Shown: positions 15,937-23,814 of the stretch, in pieces
Layout: every line of letters begins with the position of its first letter
How positions within the stretch are numbered: position 1 is the stretch's first letter
NCBI GenBank assembly: GCA_003157745.1
Contig: PMKM01000123.1
Span: forward strand, 3,070-35,372
Origin: Bryobacterales bacterium
Lineage (GTDB): Bacteria; Acidobacteriota; Terriglobia; Bryobacterales; Bryobacteraceae
DNA length: 32,303 bases
Reading direction: 5' to 3'
Notes under the pieces: model-generated
Database searches by the model: none
What the model saw: only the letters and a program-made list of their open reading frames with translations
Told to the model about the DNA's origin: nothing
Position numbers and translations under genes: made by a program

Positions 15937-16503
15937 ATGAGAAACACGGAAAATGGGGCTCGTCCACGGAAGAGAGGGCGGCGCGGGTCGGAACTCCTGG
16001 AGTTCACATTCGCGTTCCTTCCGCTTCTCGTGATCATGTTTGTGATAATCGATATATCGTGGTCGATCTTCGTCAAAGCGACGCTGCAGTATGCGGTGCA
16101 CGTGGGAGTGCGCCAAGGGATCATCATTACCGGCCCACAAGCGGGAGGCCAACCGTTCACTGGGTTGGTGAGAAATATCGTGGAGGCGAACTCACTGGGA
16201 ATTCTCTCGGGCGCTACCGGCCTGAGCTACATCCACGTGAGTTTTTACACCATCGATCAGAATACTGCGGATGCGACCTACGGCCAATTGATCGCTTGCA
16301 TCCCGCCAGCCTCGACTGGCTGTAACGCCCCTGGCAACGTCATGCAGGTCTCGGTGGATAGTTACCCTCTTCGCGCACTGGTGCCGCACCTATACAGTTG
16401 GGCCATTAGCGCCAACGTGAATCCGGGCCTCATATCCGCAGCGGCTGCGGATGAGATCGAGCCTTCCAGCGATTGGCCACAGACTCTTGGGCCGACCCCA
16501 TAG
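15937..16503 (+). CDS. TadE-like pilus/secretion pseudopilin-type protein
   Basis: Protein of 188 residues. A basic N-terminus (RKRGRRGSE) precedes one hydrophobic helix (about 24-45, FTFAFLPLLVIMFVIIDI), the hallmark of TadE/TadF minor pseudopilins (R-G-x-x-x-x-E-F with Glu after the cleavage-type Gly). The rest is an extracytoplasmic domain with two Cys (ACIPPASTGC) that may form a disulfide. It is first in a three-gene plus-strand cluster, with only 15 bp to the next gene. No Tad ATPase or prepilin peptidase is in the window, so the secretion apparatus must be encoded elsewhere. Confidence 0.85.
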   Translation: MRNTENGARPRKRGRRGSELLEFTFAFLPLLVIMFVIIDISWSIFVKATLQYAVHVGVRQGIIITGPQAGGQPFTGLVRNIVEANSLGILSGATGLSYIHVSFYTIDQNTADATYGQLIACIPPASTGCNAPGNVMQVSVDSYPLRALVPHLYSWAISANVNPGLISAAAADEIEPSSDWPQTLGPTP

Positions 16504-16518
16504 GTTTGGGAGAACGGG

Positions 16519-17232
16519 ATGAGAAGAAGATCCAGACAAGGCGCTTCCGCCATTGAGTTTTCCTTTTCTTTGCTGGTCCTGGTCCCGTTGTTGCTCGGTG
16601 CCGCCGGGATCGGAATCAGTATGCTCCGTCAGTTGCAGACGGTGCAGTTGGCACGGGACGCCGGCGCCATGTTCGCCCGCAAGGTTGATTTCACCCTCTT
16701 AGGCAGCCAGCAGATTTTGAGCAGAGTCGCCGGGTCGCTCGGGCTGACGGTGACGACCGGTTCCGGCGGCTCCTCGAACACAGCGGGTGTGGCGGGCGCG
16801 GGTAATGCGGTGGTCATTCTCTCGGCGATCCAGTACGTGAATGCCGGCGTGTGCGCCCAAGCTACTCCTCCTCTGCTCGCCAACACCGGCTCGTGCCATA
16901 ACTTCGGGTCTTGGGTGTTTGCGAAGCGGCTGGTGGTCGGCAACAACACGCTCCGCACCAGCAATTTGGGTACGCCCACCGGTCTCACGACCGCTATCGA
17001 TTCCACTGGAACAATTACAATAAACGATCAGTGCCTAACTGCCACCGACAAGGTTACCGGCACCAACCCGTGGACCAACCCGTGGAACGGTAGTCCGACG
17101 TATCCCGTTGATCCGAACTCCTTGACGGTAATTCAAGTACAACCGATCTACGTGTCCGAGGCGGCAGCCGTTGGATTTCGGATGCCGCCTTTCAGCTCGG
17201 GCACCACGGTTTACGCGCAGCTCTATTTTTGA
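16519..17232 (+). CDS. Second TadE-like protein
   Basis: Protein of 237 residues with an N-terminal basic stretch, RRRSRQGASAIEFSFSLLV, and one hydrophobic helix (about 13-35), again the TadE/TadF pattern. The remainder is Gly/Ser/Thr- and Asn-rich and predicted extracytoplasmic, with a Cys-containing middle (GVCAQATPP, TGSCHNFG). A ribosome binding site GGGAG lies just upstream of ATG 16519. It sits between the first TadE gene (15 bp) and the TadG-vWA gene (24 bp), clearly in one operon. Exact role unknown; probably a minor pilin or assembly factor. Confidence 0.85.
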   Translation: MRRRSRQGASAIEFSFSLLVLVPLLLGAAGIGISMLRQLQTVQLARDAGAMFARKVDFTLLGSQQILSRVAGSLGLTVTTGSGGSSNTAGVAGAGNAVVILSAIQYVNAGVCAQATPPLLANTGSCHNFGSWVFAKRLVVGNNTLRTSNLGTPTGLTTAIDSTGTITINDQCLTATDKVTGTNPWTNPWNGSPTYPVDPNSLTVIQVQPIYVSEAAAVGFRMPPFSSGTTVYAQLYF

Positions 17233-17256
17233 CGAAATTTTGGGAGGTCGATCTAC

Positions 17257-19074
17257 ATGCACAACGAGACACGTTCGATGCGGGGCCAGCGCGGCAATGT
17301 TCTGCTCCTGGTAACGTTTTCAGTGCCACTTCTCCTTGGTTTGGTCGGACTTGCCATTGATGGCACAATGTGCTTCATCGTCCAAGCTCAGCTCAACGCG
17401 GCTATCGATGGGGCGACTTTGGGCACTGGCCGTATGCTTACCGGGGTAACCACGGACAACGAAGCCACGGACATCGCCCAGGCGTTTATGGATGCGAATT
17501 TCCGCACCAGCCTGCCCGGATTGTGGGGGGCCCAGATTCACGGAACGCCCACTATCGTTTCCCAGGCGGCGACCGCCGACATCACCAAGTCCGTGCAAAT
17601 ATCCGCGACCGCCGATGTCCCACTGCTGTTCATGCGGCTCCTGCATTTCAACGCATCCGCGGCTGGCGCCCACGGAACCGCTACCCGCCGCGATGCGCGG
17701 ATCGAGGTCATTCTGGACCGCTCCGGCTCGATGATAGACGTGCTTTCTACGCTCAAGGATGCCGCGACGACTTTTACCAATGACTTCACTGCGGGTAGCG
17801 ACGAGCTGGGCCTGATCGTTTACAGCAACAGTGCACAGGTCGCCTACCCCCCGACCACAACTCTTCCCTACAGCACAGCCATGCCGACCAGCGGGTCGTG
17901 CTCGTCGTGTGGTCCCGACACCCATTTTAAGGACAATATCACCGACAGTATGCCGAACGTGATTGGCAGGATTGCAGACCAGAACGATACCAACATGGGC
18001 GACGCGCTGGCCTTGGCATATATCGAATTGCAGAAGGCCCACGTGCGGGACCTGCTGCTGAATCCTACCCAGCTCGATCTCCGGCAAAACTACATTGTGC
18101 TCTTTACGGACGGCGTCCCGAATACCCTTTCTGTTTATTTCAACAACCCCGCCGATCCCTACAATAACGCTACAGCCACCCCCACCGCCCGATACGTGCT
18201 CGCCCCTAAGGCCACCACCGGGTGCAACGATTCGGCCCGGATCGATAACGACCCGAATAATCACTACCCAATAATGGGCATTGTCGAATCCACCCAAAGT
18301 ACGACATTTTTCCAGCTTTCCAGCCTCGACCCAACCAACAATTCTGACACTTACGTGACTGCGTCCGGAGGAAGTTCCCCCGACAACACCACTGCCTCGG
18401 TTCCCAACCCCCTCAGCTACGGCTGCACCATGTCTCCGAACCCGCATCACTTGGCGGTCAACCCGCACCTGCCGAACCTGCCGGAGCTGTCAAGCCTGCA
18501 GTCGATGCCTGGTACGGATCAATACGGATACAGCCTCGGTCCGAACATGGAGAATGGCACTGCGGGTTACAAGTATAGTACTTATACGGGGACAATCATA
18601 TACAACGGCACTGAGTGGGGCGGGTACGGGACGCAAGCCAGCATGGCTAACCGGACAGATTACCCGACAAACACCGGCAACCACGCCACGAACGTGGCTA
18701 ACGCGGCGCTGAACTCTGCTAACGCGGCGCTGAACTCTGCCGCTCAATACCAGTGGCAAATGGCGTCATGGGACGTAGTCGATAACATTGCCTCAGCGAT
18801 TCGCCGCGACGTTAACTTTGCAAATCGGCACGAGACCATTACGGGCTCCGCGCCGATGGTCACTACGATCATGACAGTGGGCTACACAGGCAATGGAGGC
18901 ACCGACGCCGGTCTGCTGTCGAAAGTCGCGAATGTCCCCAACTGTAAATTCAACACTTTTTCCTGTACTGTTGCCACGCAGGCAACCGGGGTTTACATTC
19001 AAGCCGACAACGTGGCCGATATAAATACTGCATTTAGCACGCTCATGAGCACCATATTGCGGTTGTCTCAATAG
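17257..19074 (+). CDS. TadG-like protein with von Willebrand factor A domain
   Basis: Protein of 605 residues. An N-terminal TadG segment (RGQRGNVLLLVTFSVPLLLG, helix about 14-35, then IDGTMCFIVQAQLNAAIDGA) anchors it. A vWA domain follows from about residue 149 with MIDAS motif DRSGSM (Asp154, Ser156, Ser158) and a later TDG at about 284-286. Between and after these lie long Asn/Ser/Thr-rich inserts with Cys pairs (GSCSSCGPD). A 21-bp tandem duplication at 18697-18738 encodes ANAALNS twice. A strong ribosome binding site GGGAGG lies 10 bp before ATG 17257. The vWA domain probably mediates adhesion or metal-dependent assembly on the outside of the cell. It ends just before a perfect palindromic terminator. 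Confident in family; biological role inferred. Confidence 0.9.
   Translation: MHNETRSMRGQRGNVLLLVTFSVPLLLGLVGLAIDGTMCFIVQAQLNAAIDGATLGTGRMLTGVTTDNEATDIAQAFMDANFRTSLPGLWGAQIHGTPTIVSQAATADITKSVQISATADVPLLFMRLLHFNASAAGAHGTATRRDARIEVILDRSGSMIDVLSTLKDAATTFTNDFTAGSDELGLIVYSNSAQVAYPPTTTLPYSTAMPTSGSCSSCGPDTHFKDNITDSMPNVIGRIADQNDTNMGDALALAYIELQKAHVRDLLLNPTQLDLRQNYIVLFTDGVPNTLSVYFNNPADPYNNATATPTARYVLAPKATTGCNDSARIDNDPNNHYPIMGIVESTQSTTFFQLSSLDPTNNSDTYVTASGGSSPDNTTASVPNPLSYGCTMSPNPHHLAVNPHLPNLPELSSLQSMPGTDQYGYSLGPNMENGTAGYKYSTYTGTIIYNGTEWGGYGTQASMANRTDYPTNTGNHATNVANAALNSANAALNSAAQYQWQMASWDVVDNIASAIRRDVNFANRHETITGSAPMVTTIMTVGYTGNGGTDAGLLSKVANVPNCKFNTFSCTVATQATGVYIQADNVADINTAFSTLMSTILRLSQ
18697..18738 (+). 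repeat. 21-bp tandem duplication inside the TadG-vWA gene
   Basis: The unit GCTAACGCGGCGCTGAACTC(T) occurs twice head to tail (18697-18717 and 18718-18738), in frame, giving two copies of the heptapeptide ANAALNS in a low-complexity part of the protein. Identical at all 21 positions, so the duplication is probably recent. Confidence 0.85.
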
Positions 19075-19132
19075 CAGAGACCGTTTGGCCCTGCCCGCGG
19101 TCCTGGGCCGAGCCACAGCCACGAACGAGCTG

Positions 19133-19166
19133 AAACGTGCCCCACCGGCGCCGGTGGGGCACGTTT
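19133..19166. terminator. 34-bp perfect palindrome, likely bidirectional terminator
   Basis: Arms 19133-19149 and 19150-19166 are exact inverted complements over 17 bp each, with no spacer; the centre is CCGGCGCCGG. An A-run before and a TTTT run after make the element work in both orientations, best on the plus strand (GCACGTTTTCG). It lies 59 bp after the TadG stop and should end that operon's transcript. Confidence 0.85.
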
Positions 19167-19302
19167 TCGTTAGGCCTCTGTTCTCCCGGGTTACTTCGTC
19201 CCCGTCCTATGCCGCCCCGCACTCCGCGCTCGAAACCACGGCGGCGGCAATCCTGCTAATGTGGAACGTTCGGGAATCCAATTGCAAGGCAGGGAAAACA
19301 GC

Positions 19303-20319
19303 GTGCAGACAGTTGCCGGAATCGATCTTGGCGGGACCGCCATCAACTATACCTTGGTAAACGGCGAGGAGCAGTTCCTCATCGAAGGGCTATGCGAGTA
19401 CCCCGCGTTGGCGAAGCAGGGGCCGGAGATCTGCCTCCAGCAGATCGCGGACGGCCTGAAGGTCGCCGTCGAAAAGGCGGGCGTGCCGCTGTCCGGTGTG
19501 GCTGCCGCCGGCCTGGACACGCCGGGTCCGGCCAACGCGGACGGCGTGCTGAGCCGGCGCGGCTCGACCAACTTCGTGCACAAGGACTGGGCTGGCTTCG
19601 ATATCCGCCTGGGCCTCGAAAAGAAACTGGGCATCCCGGTCACTTACTTGAACGACGGCAATGCCGGCGCGCTCTGGGGCCACTTCAACATCTTCGGCGC
19701 CAGCCCGCGCGAGACCACGCTCACGGTGGTGATCGGGACAGGCCTTGGTGGCGGCATCATCATCGAGGGCAATGTCGTCAAAGGCAAAGTGGGATTCGGC
19801 GGCGAGCTCGGCCACGTGCTGCTGCCCTACCAGAGCATCGCGGCCATCGCGGGCTTACAGCCGGTCTGCAATTGCGGACGCACGGGATGCCTGGAATCGG
19901 TCTGCTCGCTCTCTGCCATCGAGCGGTCGTTCCTTCCCTACTTCCTGCCCAAGTACCCCGGCCACAAGCTGGCCGACATGAACCTGCACGCGGCCGCCAA
20001 GCTGGTGCGCGGCATGGCCGAGAACGGCGACCCCATGTGCACGGAGATCTTCGGCGTGCAGGCCCACGCGCTGGGCCTCTTCTTCGACGAGATGGTGAAT
20101 ACTTTCGACCCGGACGCGTTCATCGTCGGCGGCGGCGCGCTCGAGACCAGGGAGGAATTCCAGCAGTGGTTCCTCTCCGAGATCCGCGCCGGCATGCCGC
20201 CCCAGCGGGAAGAGCAGGTCGACATTCCGATCTACGTGATGCCCAATGGCGATACCGCCGGCGCCCGTGGCGTCGCCATTGAAGCCCTCAAACGCGCGCG
20301 CCAGAACGGAACGCGGTAA
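19303..20319 (+). CDS. ROK-family sugar kinase (glucokinase-like)
   Basis: Sugar kinase/regulator superfamily protein of 338 residues from GTG 19303, which has an AGGGA ribosome binding site 8 bp upstream; a GTG at 19261 adds 14 residues. Seen: phosphate-1 motif GIDLGGT (6-12), a substrate region VTYLNDGNAGALWG, phosphate-2 motif VVIGTGLGGGIIIEG, GGELGHVLLPY with the zinc-ligand His, and the zinc-binding CNCGRTGCLE (about 189-198). There is no N-terminal HTH, so it is a kinase rather than a NagC/XylR repressor. It phosphorylates glucose or a related sugar with ATP in the cytoplasm; the exact sugar is unknown. It is downstream of a strong terminator and probably has its own promoter. Confidence 0.92.
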   Translation: MQTVAGIDLGGTAINYTLVNGEEQFLIEGLCEYPALAKQGPEICLQQIADGLKVAVEKAGVPLSGVAAAGLDTPGPANADGVLSRRGSTNFVHKDWAGFDIRLGLEKKLGIPVTYLNDGNAGALWGHFNIFGASPRETTLTVVIGTGLGGGIIIEGNVVKGKVGFGGELGHVLLPYQSIAAIAGLQPVCNCGRTGCLESVCSLSAIERSFLPYFLPKYPGHKLADMNLHAAAKLVRGMAENGDPMCTEIFGVQAHALGLFFDEMVNTFDPDAFIVGGGALETREEFQQWFLSEIRAGMPPQREEQVDIPIYVMPNGDTAGARGVAIEALKRARQNGTR

Positions 20320-20494
20320 CCGGCTTTCTGTGGCCGGCCGCTGGCGTGCGGTGTCCGCATAGCCCTTATTGGCTATCGATCCACGGACTGGCCTCCACCC
20401 ACGGAAGGTTACAATGCGAAGTGAGCCGACTCGGCTGCGGCGTCCCCGCTCGGAATCAGCCGCGCCGCCCGGTTGCTTGGGGAAGGAGACCGTG

Positions 20495-21976
20495 GTGCGC
20501 GCCTGGTTGCCGGTTCTGCCGCTGCTCGTCGCCGTCTGCGCCCCGCCCGCCCACGCGATTAAGCCACGGAAAGATCCCATCCACGATTTCGGTTCGCCCA
20601 ACTGCTTCGCCGGCATGATTGAGGGCGCGGTGTATGACATTCCGGGAGGCACACCGAGTCTGGAGACGATTCTGCCGGCGCTCGAACGAACCCAGCCGGC
20701 GGGCACGGTCTGCACATTCTCCCTCAACGTCCCCGTGCGGTCCTGGCTGGAAGGTATACCCGGCGTAACGAATCGCCTGGAGTGGTTCGCCATCGATTAC
20801 CACGTCGACTTCTGGGTGGAAGCGCCCGGCAAGTACTGGTTCAGTCTGGATTCCGACGATGGCAGCCTGCTCTACGTCGACGGGCGCCGGATCGTGAATA
20901 ACGATGGCGTGCATATGGTGCAATCCGCCGAGGGCCACGCCGAGCTGACGAAGGGCATGCACAGTATGCGCGTGCCCTATTATCAGGGTCCCCGGGATGC
21001 GGTAGCCCTGGTGCTGAAGGTGCAGCCGCCGCACGGCAAGGAGAAGCCCTTCGACATTCGCGACTACCGGATGCCGATGAAGGCGCCGCCGCCCACCGCC
21101 GCCAATGACGAGCAACGTCCGATCCTGCGGCGCTCGACCGCGGCTCACGACCCGCTGGGCGAACGGGTCTATGAACAGCCCGCCCTGGCCGCGCTCCAGG
21201 CCAGCCCGCCGCCGCACGCATTCGATTTTCGCCTGAGCGTTCTCCGCTTCCAGCCGGGCGTCGAGGGGTCGCAATACGCCGTGGCCGTGGACGTGCCAGG
21301 TGCCGTCATCGGGACTTCGCAGGGCGCCGACCAAACGCGCCGGTTGCACCTCGTGGTGCTGGCGCTGGTCCGGGACGAGGTAGGCCGCGTGGTCGGAAAG
21401 ATGAGCCAGGACTTCCCGTCCGCCATACCGGACAGCCGGCTGGACGCATTCCTGGCCGGCTCGTTCAGCTACACGCACGGCGTCACGCTGGCGCCAGGCC
21501 GGTACACGGTGGAAGCCGCCGTCGCCGACCGCGAAGCCAACCAGGCCAGCGTCCAAACCGTGGAATTCGAGAATCCCGCGTATGGCGGGGTCGCCCTCAG
21601 CGATCTGATCCTCGTGCGTACGCTCGAAAACGCCGACGCCTCGGCCTATGCGGGCGATCCACTCGTGTACGGCGGCAAGCGGGCGTCGCCGGAACTGGGC
21701 GGCGTCGTCCGCGCGTCGGCCCATCCGTTCGTCTACTTCATGGTCTATCCCGATGCGGCTGCCGATGCGAAGCCGCGCATGGAGGCCGAGTTCTCGCGCG
21801 ACGGCCGCGTGGTTGCGCGCCAGGCGGCCGAGCTTCCCGCGCCGGACCCGTCGGGCGCCATTCCGATGAGCATCGTGACGCCCGCCACGCCCGGCCGGTA
21901 TGCAATCCGGATCGCCATTCAACAGGGCGGTGAGCGGGCGGAGCGGAGCCTGGAGTATTCAATCGTCGCGCAGTAG
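20495..21976 (+). CDS. Secreted PA14-domain protein of unknown function
   Basis: Protein of 493 residues from GTG 20495, chosen because AAGGAG lies 6 bp upstream and the protein then begins with a clean signal peptide (RAWLPVLPLLVAVCAPPAHA). Residues about 60-190 form a PA14-like beta-barrel: FSLNVPVRSWLEGIPG, YHVDFWVEAPGKYWFSLD, DDGSLLYVDGRRIVNNDGVH, the usual carbohydrate-associated sandwich. The C-terminal 300 residues are beta-rich and end in Ig-like strands (RYAIRIAIQQGGERAERSLEYSI); a segment FDFRLSVLRFQPGVEGSQYAV recalls acidobacterial vWA-associated extracellular proteins, but I cannot name it. It probably acts in the periplasm or on the cell surface. It lies 175 bp after the ROK gene. 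Confidence 0.83.
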   Translation: MRAWLPVLPLLVAVCAPPAHAIKPRKDPIHDFGSPNCFAGMIEGAVYDIPGGTPSLETILPALERTQPAGTVCTFSLNVPVRSWLEGIPGVTNRLEWFAIDYHVDFWVEAPGKYWFSLDSDDGSLLYVDGRRIVNNDGVHMVQSAEGHAELTKGMHSMRVPYYQGPRDAVALVLKVQPPHGKEKPFDIRDYRMPMKAPPPTAANDEQRPILRRSTAAHDPLGERVYEQPALAALQASPPPHAFDFRLSVLRFQPGVEGSQYAVAVDVPGAVIGTSQGADQTRRLHLVVLALVRDEVGRVVGKMSQDFPSAIPDSRLDAFLAGSFSYTHGVTLAPGRYTVEAAVADREANQASVQTVEFENPAYGGVALSDLILVRTLENADASAYAGDPLVYGGKRASPELGGVVRASAHPFVYFMVYPDAAADAKPRMEAEFSRDGRVVARQAAELPAPDPSGAIPMSIVTPATPGRYAIRIAIQQGGERAERSLEYSIVAQ

Positions 21977-21996
21977 GACGCGGCTCGATCAAGCCG

Positions 21997-22012
21997 GTTG
22001 GCTCGGGCCAAC
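21997..22012. terminator. Weak hairpin between convergent genes
   Basis: GTTGGC (21997-22002) and GCCAAC (22007-22012) form a 6-bp stem with a 4-base loop in the 69-bp gap between the PA14 gene and the convergent gene ending at 22046. No T-run follows on either strand, so termination is only a suggestion. Confidence 0.3.
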
Positions 22013-22045
22013 GGGCCGGCGACCGAACGGTCGTCCGATTCGCGA

Positions 22046-22774
22046 TCACAGTTCCAGCTTGCCCTGGTAAACCATTTCGTCGGGGACGAAACTCTGGGCG
22101 AATTTCAAACGGCCGATCTCGGCGTCGAACTCGACCTGTTTGTCCTTGCGCGCGATCTCGCTGCTGCGTGGGAAGAAATACACGACCACCGGCCCGTCGT
22201 CGCGCAACAGAACCTCCACGCCCGAAGGCGTCATGTCCTTCTTTTTATCGCGCTTGATCGTCGCGCGGCCCTTCAGCCCCGCGCCCAGGCTGTCGGGATC
22301 GCCACGGAGGAAGCCGCTGGGCAACCCGTACACCGCAATCGCGTAGTGGTCTTCGTCGACCGCGGGCGCATTCAGCTCGCGTGCGATCAGCAGAGCCGAA
22401 CTCATAGGCAGCGCGCTGATCCACCGCAGCGTCAAAGTCGGCAGCGCGCCCGAATACTGCGTCCCGTCCTCGCCCGGCGCGCGGCCCGCGCCGTTCATCC
22501 CGCTGCGCCGCCCCATTCCGGGCAGACCGAGGTTGAACCCGCCCAACCCGACGCCGTCCGCTCCCGCGCCGCCGCGTGTCCGCCCGGGTTTGTCCGATTC
22601 ATTCGGCGTCGGCGTCACCGTCTTCACCCACGGCGACTCGGTGAGCACCTGCCGCGCTTCGTCCGGACTCCACTCCGCAATTCGCTTGTCTTTCCACGTC
22701 TGCGCGCCGGCCGCGATCGCCGCGCCGCCGGCGGCAATCAGTGCGATCCAGGCACATATTCTTCTATTTGGCAT
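22046..22774 (-). CDS. Secreted protein of unknown function
   Basis: Protein of 242 residues from ATG 22774, chosen because it begins a signal peptide (MPNRRICAWIALIAAGGAAIAAGAQ); the frame stays open to 22894. After the signal comes a segment TWKDKRIAEWSPDEARQVL followed by ESPWVKTVTP, a Gly/Arg-rich low-complexity linker (LGGFNLGLPGMGRRSG), and a mixed alpha/beta C-terminal domain (AVYGLPSGFLRG, GVEVLLRDDGPVVVYFFPRS). The layout looks like lineage-specific extracytoplasmic proteins of Acidobacteriota, but I cannot assign a function. It converges on the PA14 gene. Confidence 0.72.
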   Translation of the reverse strand: MPNRRICAWIALIAAGGAAIAAGAQTWKDKRIAEWSPDEARQVLTESPWVKTVTPTPNESDKPGRTRGGAGADGVGLGGFNLGLPGMGRRSGMNGAGRAPGEDGTQYSGALPTLTLRWISALPMSSALLIARELNAPAVDEDHYAIAVYGLPSGFLRGDPDSLGAGLKGRATIKRDKKKDMTPSGVEVLLRDDGPVVVYFFPRSSEIARKDKQVEFDAEIGRLKFAQSFVPDEMVYQGKLEL

Positions 22775-23108
22775 TGACTCTGTTAGACGCGTCCCGCTCG
22801 CCCCCAGTTGCCGACCTACGTTCCACCGCGGTGCCAGAACGATTCCAGCCGCACGCGCGTTCGCCAAATGCCCCCGTGTGGACGCGCCCCGCAAGCACTA
22901 CTCGAAGACACCTCGGGCAGCGTGGGACCCGCTCCGGCCTGGTCCCTGGACCGGTGGATTCGATTCCATGAAAGCGCCGCTCCGTCTGGTCGCGGCTCGC
23001 TTCAGAGCCATGACCACGGGGAGCGGCGCACCGTATGAGGAACCGCATCACACGGTCGAGATACAGCCAGTGTTTCGCTGGCTCCATTGGGGGAGTTCAT
23101 AGGCGAAC
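22775..23108. other. Intergenic interval with a strong hairpin
   Basis: About 330 bp without a supported gene, between the unknown secreted gene and the Ser/Thr-rich gene, both on the minus strand. Its only clear structure is the long hairpin at 22974-23029. Confidence 0.6.
22974..23029 (-). terminator. Long imperfect hairpin, possible minus-strand terminator
   Basis: Outer arms GCGCCGCTCC (22974-22983) and GGAGCGGCGC (23020-23029) are perfect 10-bp complements. Inside are TGGTC (22987-22991)/GACCA (23012-23016) and GGCTC (22994-22998)/GAGCC (23005-23009) around a 6-base loop. Read on the minus strand it lies 80 bp after the stop at 23109 and is followed by TTTCATGG, so it may end that transcript, though the T-run is short. 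It may equally be a structured intergenic repeat. Confidence 0.5.
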
Positions 23109-23696
23109 TTACAACGTGATCCCAGCCTTTTCGAGCGTGCTGGTGATGATGGCCATCGGGTCCGTAGCCTGGTTGGCGCTCGCCGAGGACTGGTAGCTGG
23201 CAATCAGTTGACTGAGCAGATCGTTGATCGAACTGCTGCTCGATGTGCCGGTCGAGTCGGTCGAAGACGTGCCGCTCGCATCCGTGCTGCTGGCGCTCGT
23301 CGAGCCGTGGTGGTGGTGATGTCCCGTCGCTGCCGCCAGGTCCTGGATATTCGGAAGCTGGTCGCTTTGAGAGGCGGTGGTGAAATCGCCGGCCAGTTGC
23401 GTGAGAGTACTGGCGAGCGTGGTGTTGCCGGCCGACGTTGCCGTCTGGGCGGCCGTCGTGAGATTGGTCGCGATCTGCTTCGTGACCTGCTCATATTCGG
23501 TGGGGTTCGACTGCTGAAGCTGCTGCAGTGTGCTCAGCAGTTGGGCAAAGGGCGAGAGTTGGTTAGAGTCCGACGTCTGGGACGTGGACGAAGTGCCGCT
23601 GGTCGTGGTTGCGTCGGTCGACTTACTGGTCAGAGCTTTGGTAATTAGCGACTCGATGTAACCGCTTGCGATGTTGGAAAGCGATCCGATACTCAT
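23109..23696 (-). CDS. Ser/Thr-rich small protein with a five-histidine run
   Basis: Protein of 195 residues from ATG 23696 (MSIGSLSNIASGYIESL); the open frame continues to 23852 but the extension overlaps the upstream gene and lacks natural composition. An amphipathic N-terminus is followed by a Ser/Thr/Gln-rich region, a helical part (FAQLLSTLQQLQQSNPTEYE, TKQIATNLTTAAQTATSAGN), a GHHHHHGS motif, a pure Ser/Thr/Asp/Gly linker and a C-terminal helix (INDLLSQLIASYQSS). No signal peptide, Cys or known domain. The His run could bind metal. It resembles unclassified Ser/Thr-rich acidobacterial proteins; the function is unknown. Confidence 0.72.
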   Translation of the reverse strand: MSIGSLSNIASGYIESLITKALTSKSTDATTTSGTSSTSQTSDSNQLSPFAQLLSTLQQLQQSNPTEYEQVTKQIATNLTTAAQTATSAGNTTLASTLTQLAGDFTTASQSDQLPNIQDLAAATGHHHHHGSTSASSTDASGTSSTDSTGTSSSSSINDLLSQLIASYQSSASANQATDPMAIITSTLEKAGITL

Positions 23697-23814
23697 ACGG
23701 AGCTTATCGGCAGTTTGTATGCCACTCCGCAAGTTGTTGGAAATCAACCCGGCGGCCGCATCCCGCCCGCGCCAGAGTCTTGCCGCGCCCGGGGCCCGCG
23801 GCAAGATTTCGTCA

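Noticed and set aside
20456-21922. 488-codon open frame opposite the PA14 gene
   Set aside because: Shadow frame: no signal peptide, no domains, unnatural composition.
22921-22990. Possible tRNA (sequence similar to a GG-TTCGATTCC T-arm)
   Set aside because: GGATTCGATTCCATG occurs but no acceptor stem, anticodon arm or D-arm can be built around it.
23300-23330. His run as a cloning-tag artefact
   Set aside because: Only five His, encoded within a Ser/Thr-rich natural-looking protein with no vector sequence around it.
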